Numbered from the stretch's first letter, positions 13,492-25,618 are shown. The stretch is DNA of 64,000 nucleotides from Panagrolaimus kolymaensis (GCA_028622995.1 JAJQJQ010000002.1:11222001-11286000); one strand, 5' to 3'. The notes: generated from the sequence alone by a model not told the origin. A program made the numbers and translations.

Positions 13492-14421
13492 TTAATGATG
13501 TTCCATACTTTCACTATGTTCATTATGTTCAAATTCATCCAAATCATGTAAATATTCTAAGCATTTTCGTACAATTGTTATAAACCATATAGTTAATACA
13601 AGATCAATGAATAATTCACCAATATCCATAACAATATCAAATGAAGGTTCTTTTAAAAAAAAGAGAATAGGTTGATGTAAGTCGTTAATGTACATAGTTT
13701 GACATCTGCTTGACCCATACAAACAATAACAAGCAAAAGAAAGAGACGAAACATACTTTTTCCAACATAATCAGGATGGCTTTCATGCAATATAACACTG
13801 ATAGCATAAGTTGAATATATAAATGTTATAACAAGTCTGATAATCTAAAAACCAACAACAATAACTATAGTAAAAAAGACACCAAAGTAAAAACTTACAG
13901 TTGCACTAAAATATGGAAAAAAATACCATTCTTTTTTAGTTCTCAATGCCATACAAAGAGATATCAAAGCAATAATTTCAAGAATCATTACAGCACCAAA
14001 AAAATAACTTGCAGCTATATTTGATTTAGTTATACAATAAATAGCATATATTCCACAACAAATTATAACAATTATTTCCCATATTACTATTGCTTTAGCA
14101 CCATATTTAACAGGACATATTCCCCAACAACATCGATACTTCACATCATTTTCATTGAATTCATGTTTAGGTGGATCAGCTGCATCAATAGCTATTGAGA
14201 CTTCTTGCAGGTGCTGAAAAGGAAAAGAAAATACAGAAAAAAATGGCGACAAAGTTGTTTCAAAAGCAAAACGAAAACATTTTTACGCAAATGCAACAAA
14301 AAAATGTTAAAGAAAAGCAATAATAAACTAACTAACTTACTTGTTGTTGTTGAGGATTATTTGACTCACAACCTCCACCACCAGCATTTTCTGTCGTCGA
14401 AGGATGATTATTTTTAGCCAT
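13492..14421 (-). CDS. Four-pass membrane protein, copy A
   Basis: Exons 14421-14341, 14213-13899, 13844-13757 and 13649-13492 give 213 aa. The N-terminus is short, Gln/Gly-rich and cytosolic-looking. A Cys/Trp motif (YRCCWGICPVKYGAKA) leads directly into TM1. Four hydrophobic helices follow, and the tail is acidic and His-rich (EHNEHSESMEHH). The arrangement resembles small nematode four-TM families (LAPTM-like or DUF7027-like), but I cannot assign one. A second gene of the same build lies at 25619-26513 (MCFGAWHTEQKAIYVAW before TM1). No catalytic motif is visible. The third intron uses a TTTTAAAAG acceptor, the weakest junction in this model. Confidence 0.7.
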
Positions 14422-15013
14422 TATTTGATATTTTTTTGATGAAAGATGAGAGAGATGAGTTCACGAACAATCAAAAAAGAAAGAAGCAATGAAATGAAAT
14501 GAAAAAAAAGTTGCAAATTGCAATGAAAAAGTTTTTGTTTGAACAAAAAAAAAATGAGACAGAAAAAAAGTATGCAAATTTTGCGTTAATTTTTTGTTGT
14601 CGCATTTTTTCTTGAATTAAAAAAATGGGAAAAAGAAAAAGTTGTTGAAAGAAATCCACAGCTGATTGTAATAAGATTCTTTTAGCAAACAAATATGGTT
14701 GCATTTTTTTACTGATTGTTTTGAATCCTAAAACCGAAACTAACTATTTTTGTGTTCAAAAAAAGCATTTTTTCCCCTAGAATAAATTTATATTTTTTAC
14801 TTATTTCATGCAAAAAAATGTTAAAAGTTTTATATTTTATCAAAAATGAAATTTATGTTTAAAAACGAGCATATTTTTGCTAATTTATGGAATTATCAAT
14901 TTTGTTTTGATTATTAAAAATTAATTATCAAACACGTGGATGATATGAAATCAGTCAAAAAGCATAAGAAAAAATATTTATAAAAATAAATAACAAAAAA
15001 TAAAAAGAAAAAT
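14422..15013. other. Intergenic, no gene seen
   Basis: AT-rich, containing the promoter side of the four-pass gene and the 3' flank of the next minus-strand gene. Open frames here are homopolymer-driven. Confidence 0.5.
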
Positions 15014-16111
15014 TTAAAGTAAAGTTGAAAGCGCAAAATTTAAATTTGGATACTTTGATTTTAAGGTTTTTTTCATGGCATTTCTCAAACCATAAAATTC
15101 CTTTTCAAATTTTTTTATTGCTAAATGTATACATAAACTTCCACATGGATCCATATGAGTATCAACAAATGTTATAACAACATTAAATTCAGGAAATATA
15201 TCGACACATTCAAAGAAAACATCCTTCATTTTTTGATTTCTTTGAATTGGTATTAAAGAGTTTAAAGTTGTGAAATTTTTTTTCCACGGTATTCTAAAAA
15301 CAATTTCTTTTTTTTTTCATTGCAGAATTATTAATATTTTAAAATATTAACAAATAATTGTAAGCTAAAATAATTATTATTCTGTATGCGATAAATTTTG
15401 AAACTCACGAAATATTTACAGCTAAAGGGCATCTTTTCATAACTTCAAAAGGAACATCGATATCTATTGCATCACATTGAAGGAAAGTTAATTCCTTTAA
15501 CGAAGGACTTAACAAATAAAGTAAAGATTGTTTATGAAGTTTCATAAACAATAAATTTAATTTTTTTGTTTGTGATAAATCCAATTTTAAACAAATTTTT
15601 TGGATTTGTTTTGATTTTAATCGATTTATTGATAAATGAGTTTTAACTTTTATCAATTTTGAAGCTTTTTTAGAAATTATAAAATATTCAGGTTTAACTT
15701 CCATTGCAACGTCATCAGAACCCCAAAATCGTAAATGGGCCTTTAAATTCTGTAAAACTAAAATCTTTATAAATGATTGAGAATGAAACTGACCGTTGCA
15801 TCATGTTTAATTTTAAAATTATAGTTGTCTTCAATTGAAAGAAGTCCAAATTTTCTTCCATGAAAACGAAAAAGAATTTGACTCATTTCTTTTGAAGTTT
15901 TAAAAAGCTTTATTTTGAGTTTCATTGAAGCAGCATTTTTAGCTAAATAATTTTTCATTGAATATGGCAAAATAAAATTTTTAATTGTTGATGATTGTTG
16001 CTGATGTTTAAGGAAATTAGAATGTTGATAAAATTCATTGAAAACAAAACACAAAAATATCAATAAAGCTGTGGAAATTATAATACAAAGAATGATGTCG
16101 AAATCAGACAT
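15014..16111 (-). CDS. Membrane-anchored F-box-like family, copy 3 (intact)
   Basis: Exons 16111-15794, 15749-15409 and 15293-15014 give 312 aa with no interruption. There is a signal-anchor helix at about residues 6-26, then the family signature LPYSMKNYLAKNAASMKLK and FHGRKFGLLSIED. The second exon is 341 nt, the same length as in copy 1. The middle region has LRR-like lines (LSPSLKELTFLQCDAIDIDV). Each paralogue has a Cys-Pro motif (KRCP/KKCP/KSCP) just before the last intron. If the signature is a divergent F-box, the protein would be an SCF adaptor tethered to a membrane. That is inference; no function is established. This is the best reference copy of the local family. Confidence 0.7.
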
Positions 16112-18047
16112 TTTTTGTTTGTTTGATAAATTACAAATTTTTTGGCGCTTTTCTGGAAAAAATATGTAACAAAAAATTATGTTTCAATCAAACCTTTTTT
16201 TGTGCCTGCCCTTTTTGTGAGAGTGTGTGTGTGCAATTGTGAAAGAAAAAATCGATTAAATAGTGCCACAAAAAATATCCAAAAAAAGAAGTAAAATGAA
16301 GGAAGTAAAGCGAAAGAAAGAAAAATCTGTTAAAGCATTTGAATTTTCCAATACAAAAATTAATGAGAATGCATGGCTTCACAATTTTAACAACAATGTT
16401 AAAAAGAAACAAAATAATAATTTTATTATCCATCTCAAAAATTTTATTTGAAAGCCTATGAATATCTTGGTTTTAAAACAAAGTATGCGAAAATGACTTT
16501 TATTGTAACTTACAAATTATATAAAATGTTTTTTAAAGATGTATCAATAGGTCTTGTATATTCTGTGGAAAATTAAATATGGTTTTCTCTAAAATTTATT
16601 TCAATTTTTGTTGGTTTAAAAAAAAGTAAATCACGGGATTTTATGCGAACAAACAAAAAACAAAAAACTTTCTAAGTAACATTAAAATAATCTCACTTTG
16701 ATCAAAGCTTAAACAAAGCTTACTACAATAACTCATGCATTCAGTTTAAAAGGTAAAATTGTAAAAATGGAGTAATAATAATCTAATTTTAATAATGTCG
16801 TCAAATAACCTTGTTTTTTTGCGGTTGCAATTTTTAGGTTTATAAAAATTTCAAAAAAGTGCAATTTTTGTACTGAAAAATGTTTCACCACGAAAGCATG
16901 CAGCTTCAGCCATGTCCTTGACTGTTTTTTTGTTGCAGCTTCGATGTATCAAACGAAGGTCGAACATGGTTTTTTTTCTCCATTCCTTGATTGCCTTTTA
17001 CTTCCCCAACACCTTTTATACATAATTTGTGTTGCTCTATAGCTTGACAACACCGAGAACAACCTAAAGAGTTAATAGACGATGAGAATGAAGCATAAAA
17101 TGTTAAAGAAAAAGCCTAAAAAGGGGAAAATACGCGTGTTTTTTCTATGTTTTAGTTATTTTCTATTCTTCCATGTATTGCTTTTTTATTCGAGTTTAGC
17201 GTGCTTAGTAGTATTGATATGAATATATGTTGTTAACTATAAGCTTTATCCTTTGTTTTCAGTGAAGATGGACTCCTGTGGTTATGCTTCCAATGTGGTT
17301 CTTGCTAGTATGGCTGGTGATGATCTTTGTATAAGTTTTCCTTTTACGTTAACATTTTTTTCTTTTTCTCGGGCACATCATTTTCTTTTTTGGGGTATCA
17401 TTCTTTTATATGTCTGGTAATGTGTAGCCTTGAGGAGGTGAACCAACTGGATGGAGGATAGGGAACGGGGACAGAGATATACGAAAAAGGCAAAAGAAAA
17501 ATGTTTTTTGGAGACAATTTAATCTTTTGCCATTATTTTATACATAGCATGCACGAAAAAAATTTCAAGTTTTTATCGCTTAAATACTTTGTTTTTGAAA
17601 CTTTTTAATAAAAGTATTATATTGCATTTATGATTAGGAGAGGAAGAAAAATCGATAAAGAAAAAGGGGATGTCTAATTGAAGGGAAGCGATGTGGCTCT
17701 TTCACAATAGTTTCTTATTTCTTTGGCAAATGCCTCTTTATCTCTTTCGCTTGAAAAACAAAACAAAAGATGGATTGTCAAATGGTGGCAGGTAACAAAA
17801 GAAACAGACCGGGTTAGTATGAATGCCTACTTTTTTTTCCATCCTTTAAAATGCCTACCAAATACCAAACTTTACTATGTGGTCAACGACTATTGATCGA
17901 ACCCCTTTTCTCCTTCCTTTTTTGCCATACACCAAGCTACACAATCGGTCATTGATTATTGATCGAGACCCTTTCTTCCTTATTTTGGGCTGTAGTTACT
18001 CTCAAATGTTTATGCTCTAAACTTGTGAGAAAAAAGTTAAATAAGAG
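16112..18047. other. Long intergenic region with weak signals
   Basis: No convincing gene. A 50-codon open frame at 17268-17420 begins 6 bp after a TTTTCAG acceptor and has more balanced codons than its surroundings (MDSCGYASNVVLASMAGDDL...); it could be a first exon, but no partner exon is found. Two diverged direct repeats lie at about 17883-17930 and 17946-17990, both containing attgatcga followed by a pyrimidine tract. Confidence 0.35.
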
Positions 18048-19043
18048 ATGTCGGAGCTAATGATTATCTTTTTTATAAGTTCTGCTGTTTTAATTTTACT
18101 CTTATGCTGCTTTCTTAACACTCAAAAAACTCGGGCAAATTATGTTGCAAAGGCATCATCCTCTTCATTAGCTGTCGTCGATAGATTTGTCACACCAATT
18201 TCAATGAAAAATTACTTGGCTCAAAAGGCGGCTTCTATAAAACTTAAAATAAAACTTTCACGAATTTCTAATGAAATGGGTAAAATTATCTTTCTCTACC
18301 ATGGGAGAAAATTTGGAGATTTGATTATTAGCGATGGAGCTCCAAAGGATTTTATTTTAAAATTAGAATCCAATAATTTGGAAATGTGCGCGAAGCCTAT
18401 ATTTTTTTCCTCTCTGTCTTCTTTAGATAAATTGAAAATTACTGATCGATTAATAAGTTATTCATCAAATTTTACCAATGCTATTTGTTCGAAGCTTGAT
18501 TTAGGGGAATTGCAAGAATTGAGCTTGTGGAATTTGAATATTGACGACGGCTACACTTTCAAAAGTTTATTAAGCCCTTCGTTAAAGATAGTATGCTTAA
18601 ACGATTGCGAAATTAAAAATTTTGATACACCTGTTGAAATATTAAAAAGTTGCCCGTTTGTCTACCGTCTAACGTAAGTTTGAAGTATTGTAAATTAAAT
18701 TGATAAATGTCCTCATTTTATCTAATTATTTTTTAACACATAAACATAAGAAAATCCTTTTTTTCTTTTTTTCAGCGTCGATTGGCAAACAAATATTACA
18801 ACCTTAACTTCTTTAAATGCATTACCGATAAATCAACGATTAAAACTCTGTCGATTTAACAATATTATTCCATTTCCAACCATTCTTGAAGTTAAAAATT
18901 TTATTGGGATTCATATGCAAGATTCTGGCAGCTTGGAAATGTTTATAAAAGGGAAATGGGCTGAAAAATTTTATCACATGGAAGAAGAAGTCACTCAAGC
19001 CATAAGCGTCCATTATCCTGATATCCTTTTACTTTTTGGATGA
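18048..19043 (+). CDS. Membrane-anchored F-box-like family, copy 4 (intact)
   Basis: Exons 18048-18673 and 18776-19043 give 297 aa. The hydrophobic anchor spans about residues 4-23. The signature is VTPISMKNYLAQKAASIKLK, with YHGRKFGDLIISD after it. The C-terminal exon begins at the same relative position as in the other copies (xxW junction). The first two exons of copies 1 and 3 are fused here, so one intron has been lost or gained within the family. Codon use is more mixed than in copies 1-3. Function is unknown; see copy 3. Confidence 0.72.
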
Positions 19044-19712
19044 TTTTTATAATCTCCTATTTTATTATTTTTTATCACATAAAATCAACCAAATTTATTT
19101 TCTTTTAATGTAACTCTTATCCTATGAATAATTCCTTATGATATTTAAAAAATATAAATCAGATTTTTCTCTAATTTTGGCAATTGAAGAGTGAAAGTTT
19201 GGAGGTATTTATTTATACAATGAAAAAAATGGTGAAATAGTTAAATATGTAACAGAAGATATTGTGAAAATAAGTTAAAAAAATCTAAAAATACTAGAAT
19301 TACTGAAAATTTTCAATTTGTTTGCAACACGCAGACGTTCCAATTTCATCATCTTCCCATATTCAGATCGCTTTGGGCCTCCAAAATTAACCTGAAAAAA
19401 AATTTATTAAAAAACATTAATTGTAATTTTTTATGAAATATTAGTAACATAAACGTCAAAATAACATTGTTTAAGTCAGGGGTCTCATAAATTAACATCT
19501 TATATTTGACATCAAATTAGTTCTTCGAGTTTTCTGTATATCTAATACATTGATGACTATAATAATGTTTTCATGTTGGTTGCTCATGTTGAATGAATAA
19601 AAATATAATAGTGTATGCTTATATTTAGCAGTTTTCATAACTAAAAAATATCATCTAACATTTTTTGAAAATTAACTTAGTTTTATAAATTTACCTTTAA
19701 AGCATTGACAGA
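19044..19712. other. Intergenic, with a candidate terminal exon on the minus strand
   Basis: 19391-19275 (minus) follows a TTTTTTTCAG acceptor and reads 38 codons of protein-like sequence (VNFGGPKRSEYGKMMKLERL...) to a TAA. It joins in frame to a GTAAAT donor located 18 nt beyond the TGA stop of the gene at 19713-21505. The intervening 19392-19694 would be an intron. The rest is featureless. Confidence 0.4.
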
Positions 19713-21505
19713 TCAAGCAGCATCAACAACAGAGGTATCACCACTATCGGTAGGACTTGCTTGAACAATGATGTTGAAACCACTTCGACGAGCTATTTTT
19801 GCAACAGTAAAAAAGTTTGACAGAGTTCCTTTTTTGTAGAAGCTAATTAATATTTGATTGAATGGTCCGTCAGCTTGGGGTAATATATTGTTGATGTAAT
19901 TTACTTTGACAATATTCATTTGTTCTGGCAATCCAACATTTTCCTCATCATTATAGAACCCGTTTACCAAAGTAGTTACACGATCATGTATGTGATGATT
20001 CCGATATCGTGTTTGAAGTTGTTGAGCAGTATGAAACTTCTTGGACTCTCCATTGAACGTCGTAACATACGTGTTGACACGGTAAAAAGTTTGAGCTCGG
20101 GCATTCAAGAAGACTTCATATCTTGTTCGATTACCAACAGCATTTTTGATAGCATCGAAGTATTGGTACATTCTATCATATTTAGCAAGCATTCCACTAT
20201 CTTTGGCTTTTTCAGGTGGTTGGTTTAAATTCATTCTTATTTTTTGAAACACTTCTCTCGCCTTTAGCAAGCTTTCAAATATATTTAAATCCGGAAATTC
20301 CACAGCAATTGATTTGTAAGGTGATGTTTCTGCTTCACCACCAGAGAAAATGTTGAATATAATGGATGGCAAAATAAGGTTTTCTTTGAAGCCATATGTT
20401 TCTTTTAAAAATGATATCAATGATAAGTTCTTCAGACTTGCTCCAGCTTTTGCAATAGATATTGAAGTTGCAAGTGTCATTTTTGGATAAAGATTGCCAC
20501 CTAAAATGGGGTTATTAATTTTTACCACCTTATCGTTTTAAACTCACGACCAACAAAATAATTTAATGCTTTATCAGATTCCTTTTGATTTTTGACATTT
20601 AAATTTGGGACAATGTCGATGATTTTTGTATTGAACGATGTTATTTCATCATCAGGAATTGTAGTCAAATCATTACCAATTACTGTACTGAATACTCGTG
20701 TCGATTGTTTTAAGAAGCCTTTGACAACCATAACATCAACAACAAGTAAAGTTGGATTTGAACTTCTTGGATCAATTGAAAATGATGCTTTAACACCGGT
20801 GATTTGAGCATATTCTATAAGCATTGAATTATTATTATTATTTTTATATTGGGGCTTACCATTTGTTGATACGTATAATGCAAGAGATAGTATTACCAAT
20901 GATGAAATTTGCTTGATAATATCTGTATCAACAAACGAATTGAGAGTATCCTTTCCTACTTCAAATCGTAAGTATCCAAGCAGAGCAGCAACAAAAATAA
21001 ATCCAAACATTTGCGCAGCTTGGGGCCATGTTTGAATTCGATTCAGCTTTTTCCAATAAAATCCGAAGATAATCACACCTGCGACCAACAGAGATCCGAT
21101 CAAATAATTATCATAGCTGACTTCTTTTTGATTCCAAGAATACTTGATAATCCAAATACATGGTATAGCTTCAAAAATTGAAATTATTGCAGCCATCGTA
21201 GAGCTATCAAAATTAAGCCAAGATGGTTCCTTGACAACAATCTAAAAAGGAAATTATGAATTCTCGACTATTGCAACACTTACGAAAGCAATAGTTCCGG
21301 CTGTAACTCCTTCATACAATGATTTGGCCGTGGTTGAAAAGAGAGTAATATTAGACCACTTTGGAGATTTTTCTGTCTTTGTTGAAGGCAGTGAAAGGTG
21401 TGATGATGAATGGATGATAGAGCTTTGATTTATCCAAAAATCTTGAATCATGGGAAAGTAGCAGATAATTGCAAATAAGGTGAAGTAAATAGCAGCTTTT
21501 CGCAT
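19713..21505 (-). CDS. Unrecognised nematode membrane protein
   Basis: Exons 21505-21284, 21241-20548 and 20500-19713 give 567 aa. The start ATG lies 4 bp after a TTTACAG acceptor, probably a trans-splice site. The 47-bp intron 20501-20547 has a perfect GTGAGT donor and TTTTAG acceptor and restores the frame, so the two long open frames are one gene. A single hydrophobic segment near the N-terminus (IYFTLFAIICYFP) is followed by about six hydrophobic helices (roughly residues 85-250), then a long soluble C-terminal half. I recognise no family. The frame stops at TGA 19713-19715, but coding-like sequence continues past it into a donor and another exon (see findings). Confidence 0.7.
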
Positions 21506-23382
21506 TTTCTGTAAAGTACATAGGTTTATTTGTTTTTTAATCGCACGAGTAATTATACAAAACGCTATTAACAACGTTAAAAATGAAAGAAAATTAGAAA
21601 AAAAATAGCACCATATTTAACACCGTAAAAACTTTTGCTAAAAATTATTAGTATCACCAAAAATGAAAATATTGATAATTGCTTTTATCAATCTGTTTCT
21701 TGATTATCTTGATTTGACTCTCGCTTTTTGAATTCCCCTTGATTGGGTGTTCGCTTCCTTTTTTACACGCTTACTTTTTACTTTTCTTTTTTTCTTTGAC
21801 TTCTCGCTCTTTCCAATCAACTGCCATAAAAATTGGCTTGAATCTTTTTATAAGTTCAAATGTTCATCGATAGGAAAAAAGCTGTATTATTATGGGTAAG
21901 TTTTGCTTTTCATCTTTTGTATTGGTTTAATGTTTTTCCTTTTTTAGCTTCCTCTAATCGATGTTCAACATTTGCTTATTCTCCTTCTTCAAAAAGTTCC
22001 TTTGTCATCAACATCAAAATATTTACCAACTTACTGATATGATTATGATGATTATTATGTTAATGGGAATTTATATGGATAATGATGACGATTTTTCTGT
22101 TTACCACTGTGATTCAATCCCTCCAACTAATATTTTCATTTGAAACGATTATTTATTTGTGTTATTTCTTCCTCCATTTCCGTTTTTTGTAATTGCTTCT
22201 TTCACCACCGCTTAATCCTTCTTTTTTACGTCAATTCGGTTATCCATATCCATTTCCTTGCCCTTTTCATTCCACCACCTTATCCGCCATTTTTTGTTTA
22301 CATTTTTCTTTACGTTCATCCCTTTTATCCCTGTTAAACGTGTATTTACACTTTTGATTCTGTGAAAATCGTGGTCCATTGTTTAACAGGTAAGTTTTAC
22401 TTTCATTTAATACATTCGTTTAATACTCTTCCTTTTTTAGGTCATTATGATCCATGTCAAAGCAACATTAAAAAATATTATTGAACATTGAAAAGAAAAA
22501 TATGCCATCAAACCATTAAATACTTTTATTCAGAACGAAATCCAGTTATTATAATTTCAATACATTCAATTTTCATACTTATAATATTTTCAACTTTTAC
22601 TATTGCCTTTGAATATGCTTGATACCAATCTTCACAAAATTGCTGCACTTATATCTTCATTTTAATATTCTTTCATTCATCCTTTTATCCTGGGACACAA
22701 CTCTTTTTTATTTTGTTAAAAATCTGCTTCAAATTGCACAAAAATTACTTATAGTTTTTACTCCATTTTTACTCGTGTTTCGCTTTCCTTTTTATGTGTG
22801 CAAACGATTCTCCTTATTTTTGCCATCATTTTTATCCTTTTTGTACCACTTTTTTCTTTCGTGATTTCTTTGTTTTTGTCGTGAAAATTGCTTAAGAAAT
22901 TTCGTTAAAAAACAACTCTCTTCGTTCTTGTTTCTTTGAGTAAAAAAACCCGCGTTTTGTGTGTATATCACCTTTTTTATGCTTGTCAAAAATTCTCCAC
23001 TTTTTGCCATCATTTTTGTATTTACCACTTTTTTTCTTTGCGAATTGCAATTACCGTGGTTTTGCAGTAAAAATTGCTTTAGAATCTGTGAACAAAAAAA
23101 ATCATCCCACTTCTTTTTTGCTTTCTTCGAGAAACGTCTTTTTTTTGTGCTTCAATTTTTATGCCAACGTTTTCTTTGCAAATTTTTTCTTTCATCATTT
23201 TTGTTGAACAAATTTTTCTTGTTGATTTCTGCCGTTTTTTCGTCGTGAAATTTGTTTGTTTGAATCATTCCATCTTTTTCGCGTTTCGTTCATTATTACC
23301 GTGATTGTTACATCATTCTTTTTTTGTTCAAACGTTAAGCTTTACTCATTTCGTACTTATTTTCAGGTTTATCTGAGCATAT
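21506..23382. other. Pyrimidine-rich 5' region of RhoGEF 2
   Basis: Contains intron-like segments with good signals: 21896-21948 (gtaagt...ttttttag, after ATTATGG) and one whose donor is at about 22389 and acceptor at 22440. These could be upstream or alternative exons of the RhoGEF gene downstream. One splice would give a short start peptide MASSNRCSTFAYSPSS, similar in style to the downstream MASSTSSSESS start, but no long frame results. A TTTTCAG acceptor at 23360-23366 precedes the downstream ATG. Confidence 0.35.
22805..23085. repeat. Diverged tandem pyrimidine-rich repeat
   Basis: A segment with tttttgccatcattttt..accacttttttcttt..aaaattgctt..agaa at about 22805-22900 recurs at about 22990-23085. 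A weaker third echo lies near 23160-23250. The period is about 185 bp, with obvious substitutions and indels. Confidence 0.45.
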
Positions 23383-24683
23383 ATGGCTTCGTCGACATCA
23401 TCATCTGAATCAAGCGAAATTAATTATGTTATTGAAGAACTCGTACGTTGTCATCCTTTTCACTTTCATCATAAACTAATGGTTCATTTCTTTTTTAGTC
23501 TCATGAAAATTTGCCTTCTCCATCAGCGTCATCTCGTTCAAGCAAAGTCAATTATATTGTTGATGAATTGGTATGGCTTTTTTACTCTTCATGGAAACTC
23601 TCCTGTTGCTTACTTTTACATCCTTATTACTTGACTAACTTTCTTTTTGTTTCAGATAGCAACTGAAGAATCATATGTTCGTGAACTATGGGAAATCTGG
23701 ATATACTACATCAAACCCTTCGAATCACCAAAGAATGAACCTCTGTATGCTCCAGAACTTCGTGGACAATCAAAAATGATCTTTGGTAATATTCTTGGTA
23801 TATACAGCTTTCATTCCGATCTCTCAACAAGTCTCAATGAATGTGGTACTATCGTCGAAATATGTCATTGTTTTGTTTCTCGTCGGAAGAACTTCTTGAA
23901 TCTCTATCGTCCATATTGTCAAAACAAACCTATGTCAGAAGCTTACAGAAATGAAAATGTGGATGGAACCAAATTCTTTATGGACTGTCAACGAAAAGCT
24001 GGTCATCTTCTGCCATTGAGTTCATATTTGCTCAAACCTGTTCAACGAATTACAAAGTATCAACTTCTCTTCAAGGATCTTCTTCGATATTCCAATGATG
24101 ATGTAAAGAAAGATGTGACAGCTGCACTGGCTTCGATGTTGGACTTGTTATCTCACTTGAATGCTGAAATGCATCAAATGCATATTTCATCTTTTGTTGT
24201 GAGTTTGTCTTTTGTTATAGCTTTTGTTCGTTCATACGGAGGCTTACCTCTTTGTGCAATCAAAGCTTTCTTTGACGTTTTTATGCTTTTGTGATGTTAT
24301 AAGCTACTGTATTTTCTCATTTTCAGGGCAATTTACAACGTCTTGGTCCACTTCGACTTCAAACAGAATGTACTATTTATGCTTTCAAGAAATCCACTCA
24401 TCTTTTGTCTAACAAACCTCAACATCGATTCCTCTTCCTGTTCGATGGTGGTGTACTATTTTGTAAGAAGCGGCATCAACCTGCACCTCCTGCTCCTGAA
24501 CATTATGAAAACAAATTATATGTTTCAACAAGAAATCTTGGATTCTCTGGAACTTCAGAATCTGCATCAAATCGATTTGAACTATGGGATACATCAAAAC
24601 ATGATGGATATGTTATTCAACCTATGGATGAAAGAGCAAAAGTCAAATGGATTCAACAGTTACACAAATTGAAGAAATGTTAA
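23383..24683 (+). CDS. Dbl-family RhoGEF, short paralogue
   Basis: Exons 23383-23442, 23499-23570, 23656-24198 and 24327-24683 give 343 aa. The DH exon is 543 nt, exactly as in the gene at 3653-7928, and the following intron position matches. It has SYLLKPVQRITKYQLLFKDL and the PH core FLFLFDGGVLFCKKR, FELWD. It lacks the Ser-rich C-terminal tail of the longer gene. Its first two exons both end in the same DH-entry motif (INYVIEEL, then VNYIVDEL), an internal duplication. Codon usage is clearly richer in C and G than in the paralogue. Expected role: GEF for Rho-type GTPases. The start follows a TTTTCAG acceptor by 16 bp. Confidence 0.85.
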
Positions 24684-25618
24684 ATTTTGTATGCCTTTTT
24701 TTGATCATTATGTATTTGTACTTGTTTTTCACAATAAATGTTTTATTGTTTGGACTTGTTTTACTTTCTTTATTATTGTTATTACTTTTTGTTTATCCAA
24801 GTTATGGGAAGCTACAAAAACTTTTGCTTCTTTTTTTCATTCATTGTTGTTGGCTTTTGCGGTTTTCATGGTCTTTGTTCAAGCATCGTTTTTGTTGCAT
24901 TTTTCGAAGCGAGAAAAGGAGTAACCGATTCTATGTTGGTTTTCCATGCATAAAAATAAAGTGAAAGCTTCAATTAGAGAAGATGAAAGTTATTATTATT
25001 ATGATACATTGAACCCTTTATTTAGTTAAAAGATTGATAAATATTACTCAACTTTGTTTTGTGGCATTAGTGTTTATCATAAAGATGAACCTTCTTTTGA
25101 TAAACAAATGCTGTTATTCATCAATGCAAAACATAATATTTGGCGCGGCAGTTTACCTTTTTTACAAATCATTATTAATCACAGATTTCCGAATATGTTT
25201 TGCTGATGTTATGCTTTCTGTATTTACCCATTCTACCTCGTCATTGCTATGTGGTCGTTTTTTACGCATGTCACTAATGCAAAAACCCAAAACCTTGATT
25301 AACGTTTTTATTGGTGAACTAAAAATGACGTTGACGACTAACTTGCACCTTTGTTTCGTTTTCTTTTTTATGTAGCTTTTTTCCTTTTCTTCTTGTCGCT
25401 ACATGGAATGCTTGTTTGAAATTAAACTTTTTTAAAGAAACATACATACGCATGTTCTAATAATGCTTGAATGTGTGGTATTTTTTTGGCTCACGTCAAC
25501 CATAAATTTTTTTTGATAAAAAGCTTAACTATTTCTTTCCGTGAATTTTAAGTTCATTTTTACTTTTCTCTACCTTTTAGATCATCAATGATTTTTATAG
25601 TGTTGTTGAAGAGGAATA
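24684..25618. other. Intergenic, no gene seen
   Basis: T-rich 3' flank of the RhoGEF paralogue. Several open frames are hydrophobic because of T runs and show no conserved features. A CTACCTTTTAG acceptor at 25570-25580 precedes the next start and may be a trans-splice site. Confidence 0.45.

Noticed and set aside
20501..20547. Two separate overlapping genes at 19713-20528 and 20522-21196
   Set aside because: A 47-bp intron with a perfect donor and acceptor joins the frames exactly; the second frame begins with GTG, not ATG.
22140..23248. Several 65-95 codon hydrophobic frames on the plus strand
   Set aside because: They arise from T-rich tracts (Phe/Leu/Ser) and show no splice or homology support.
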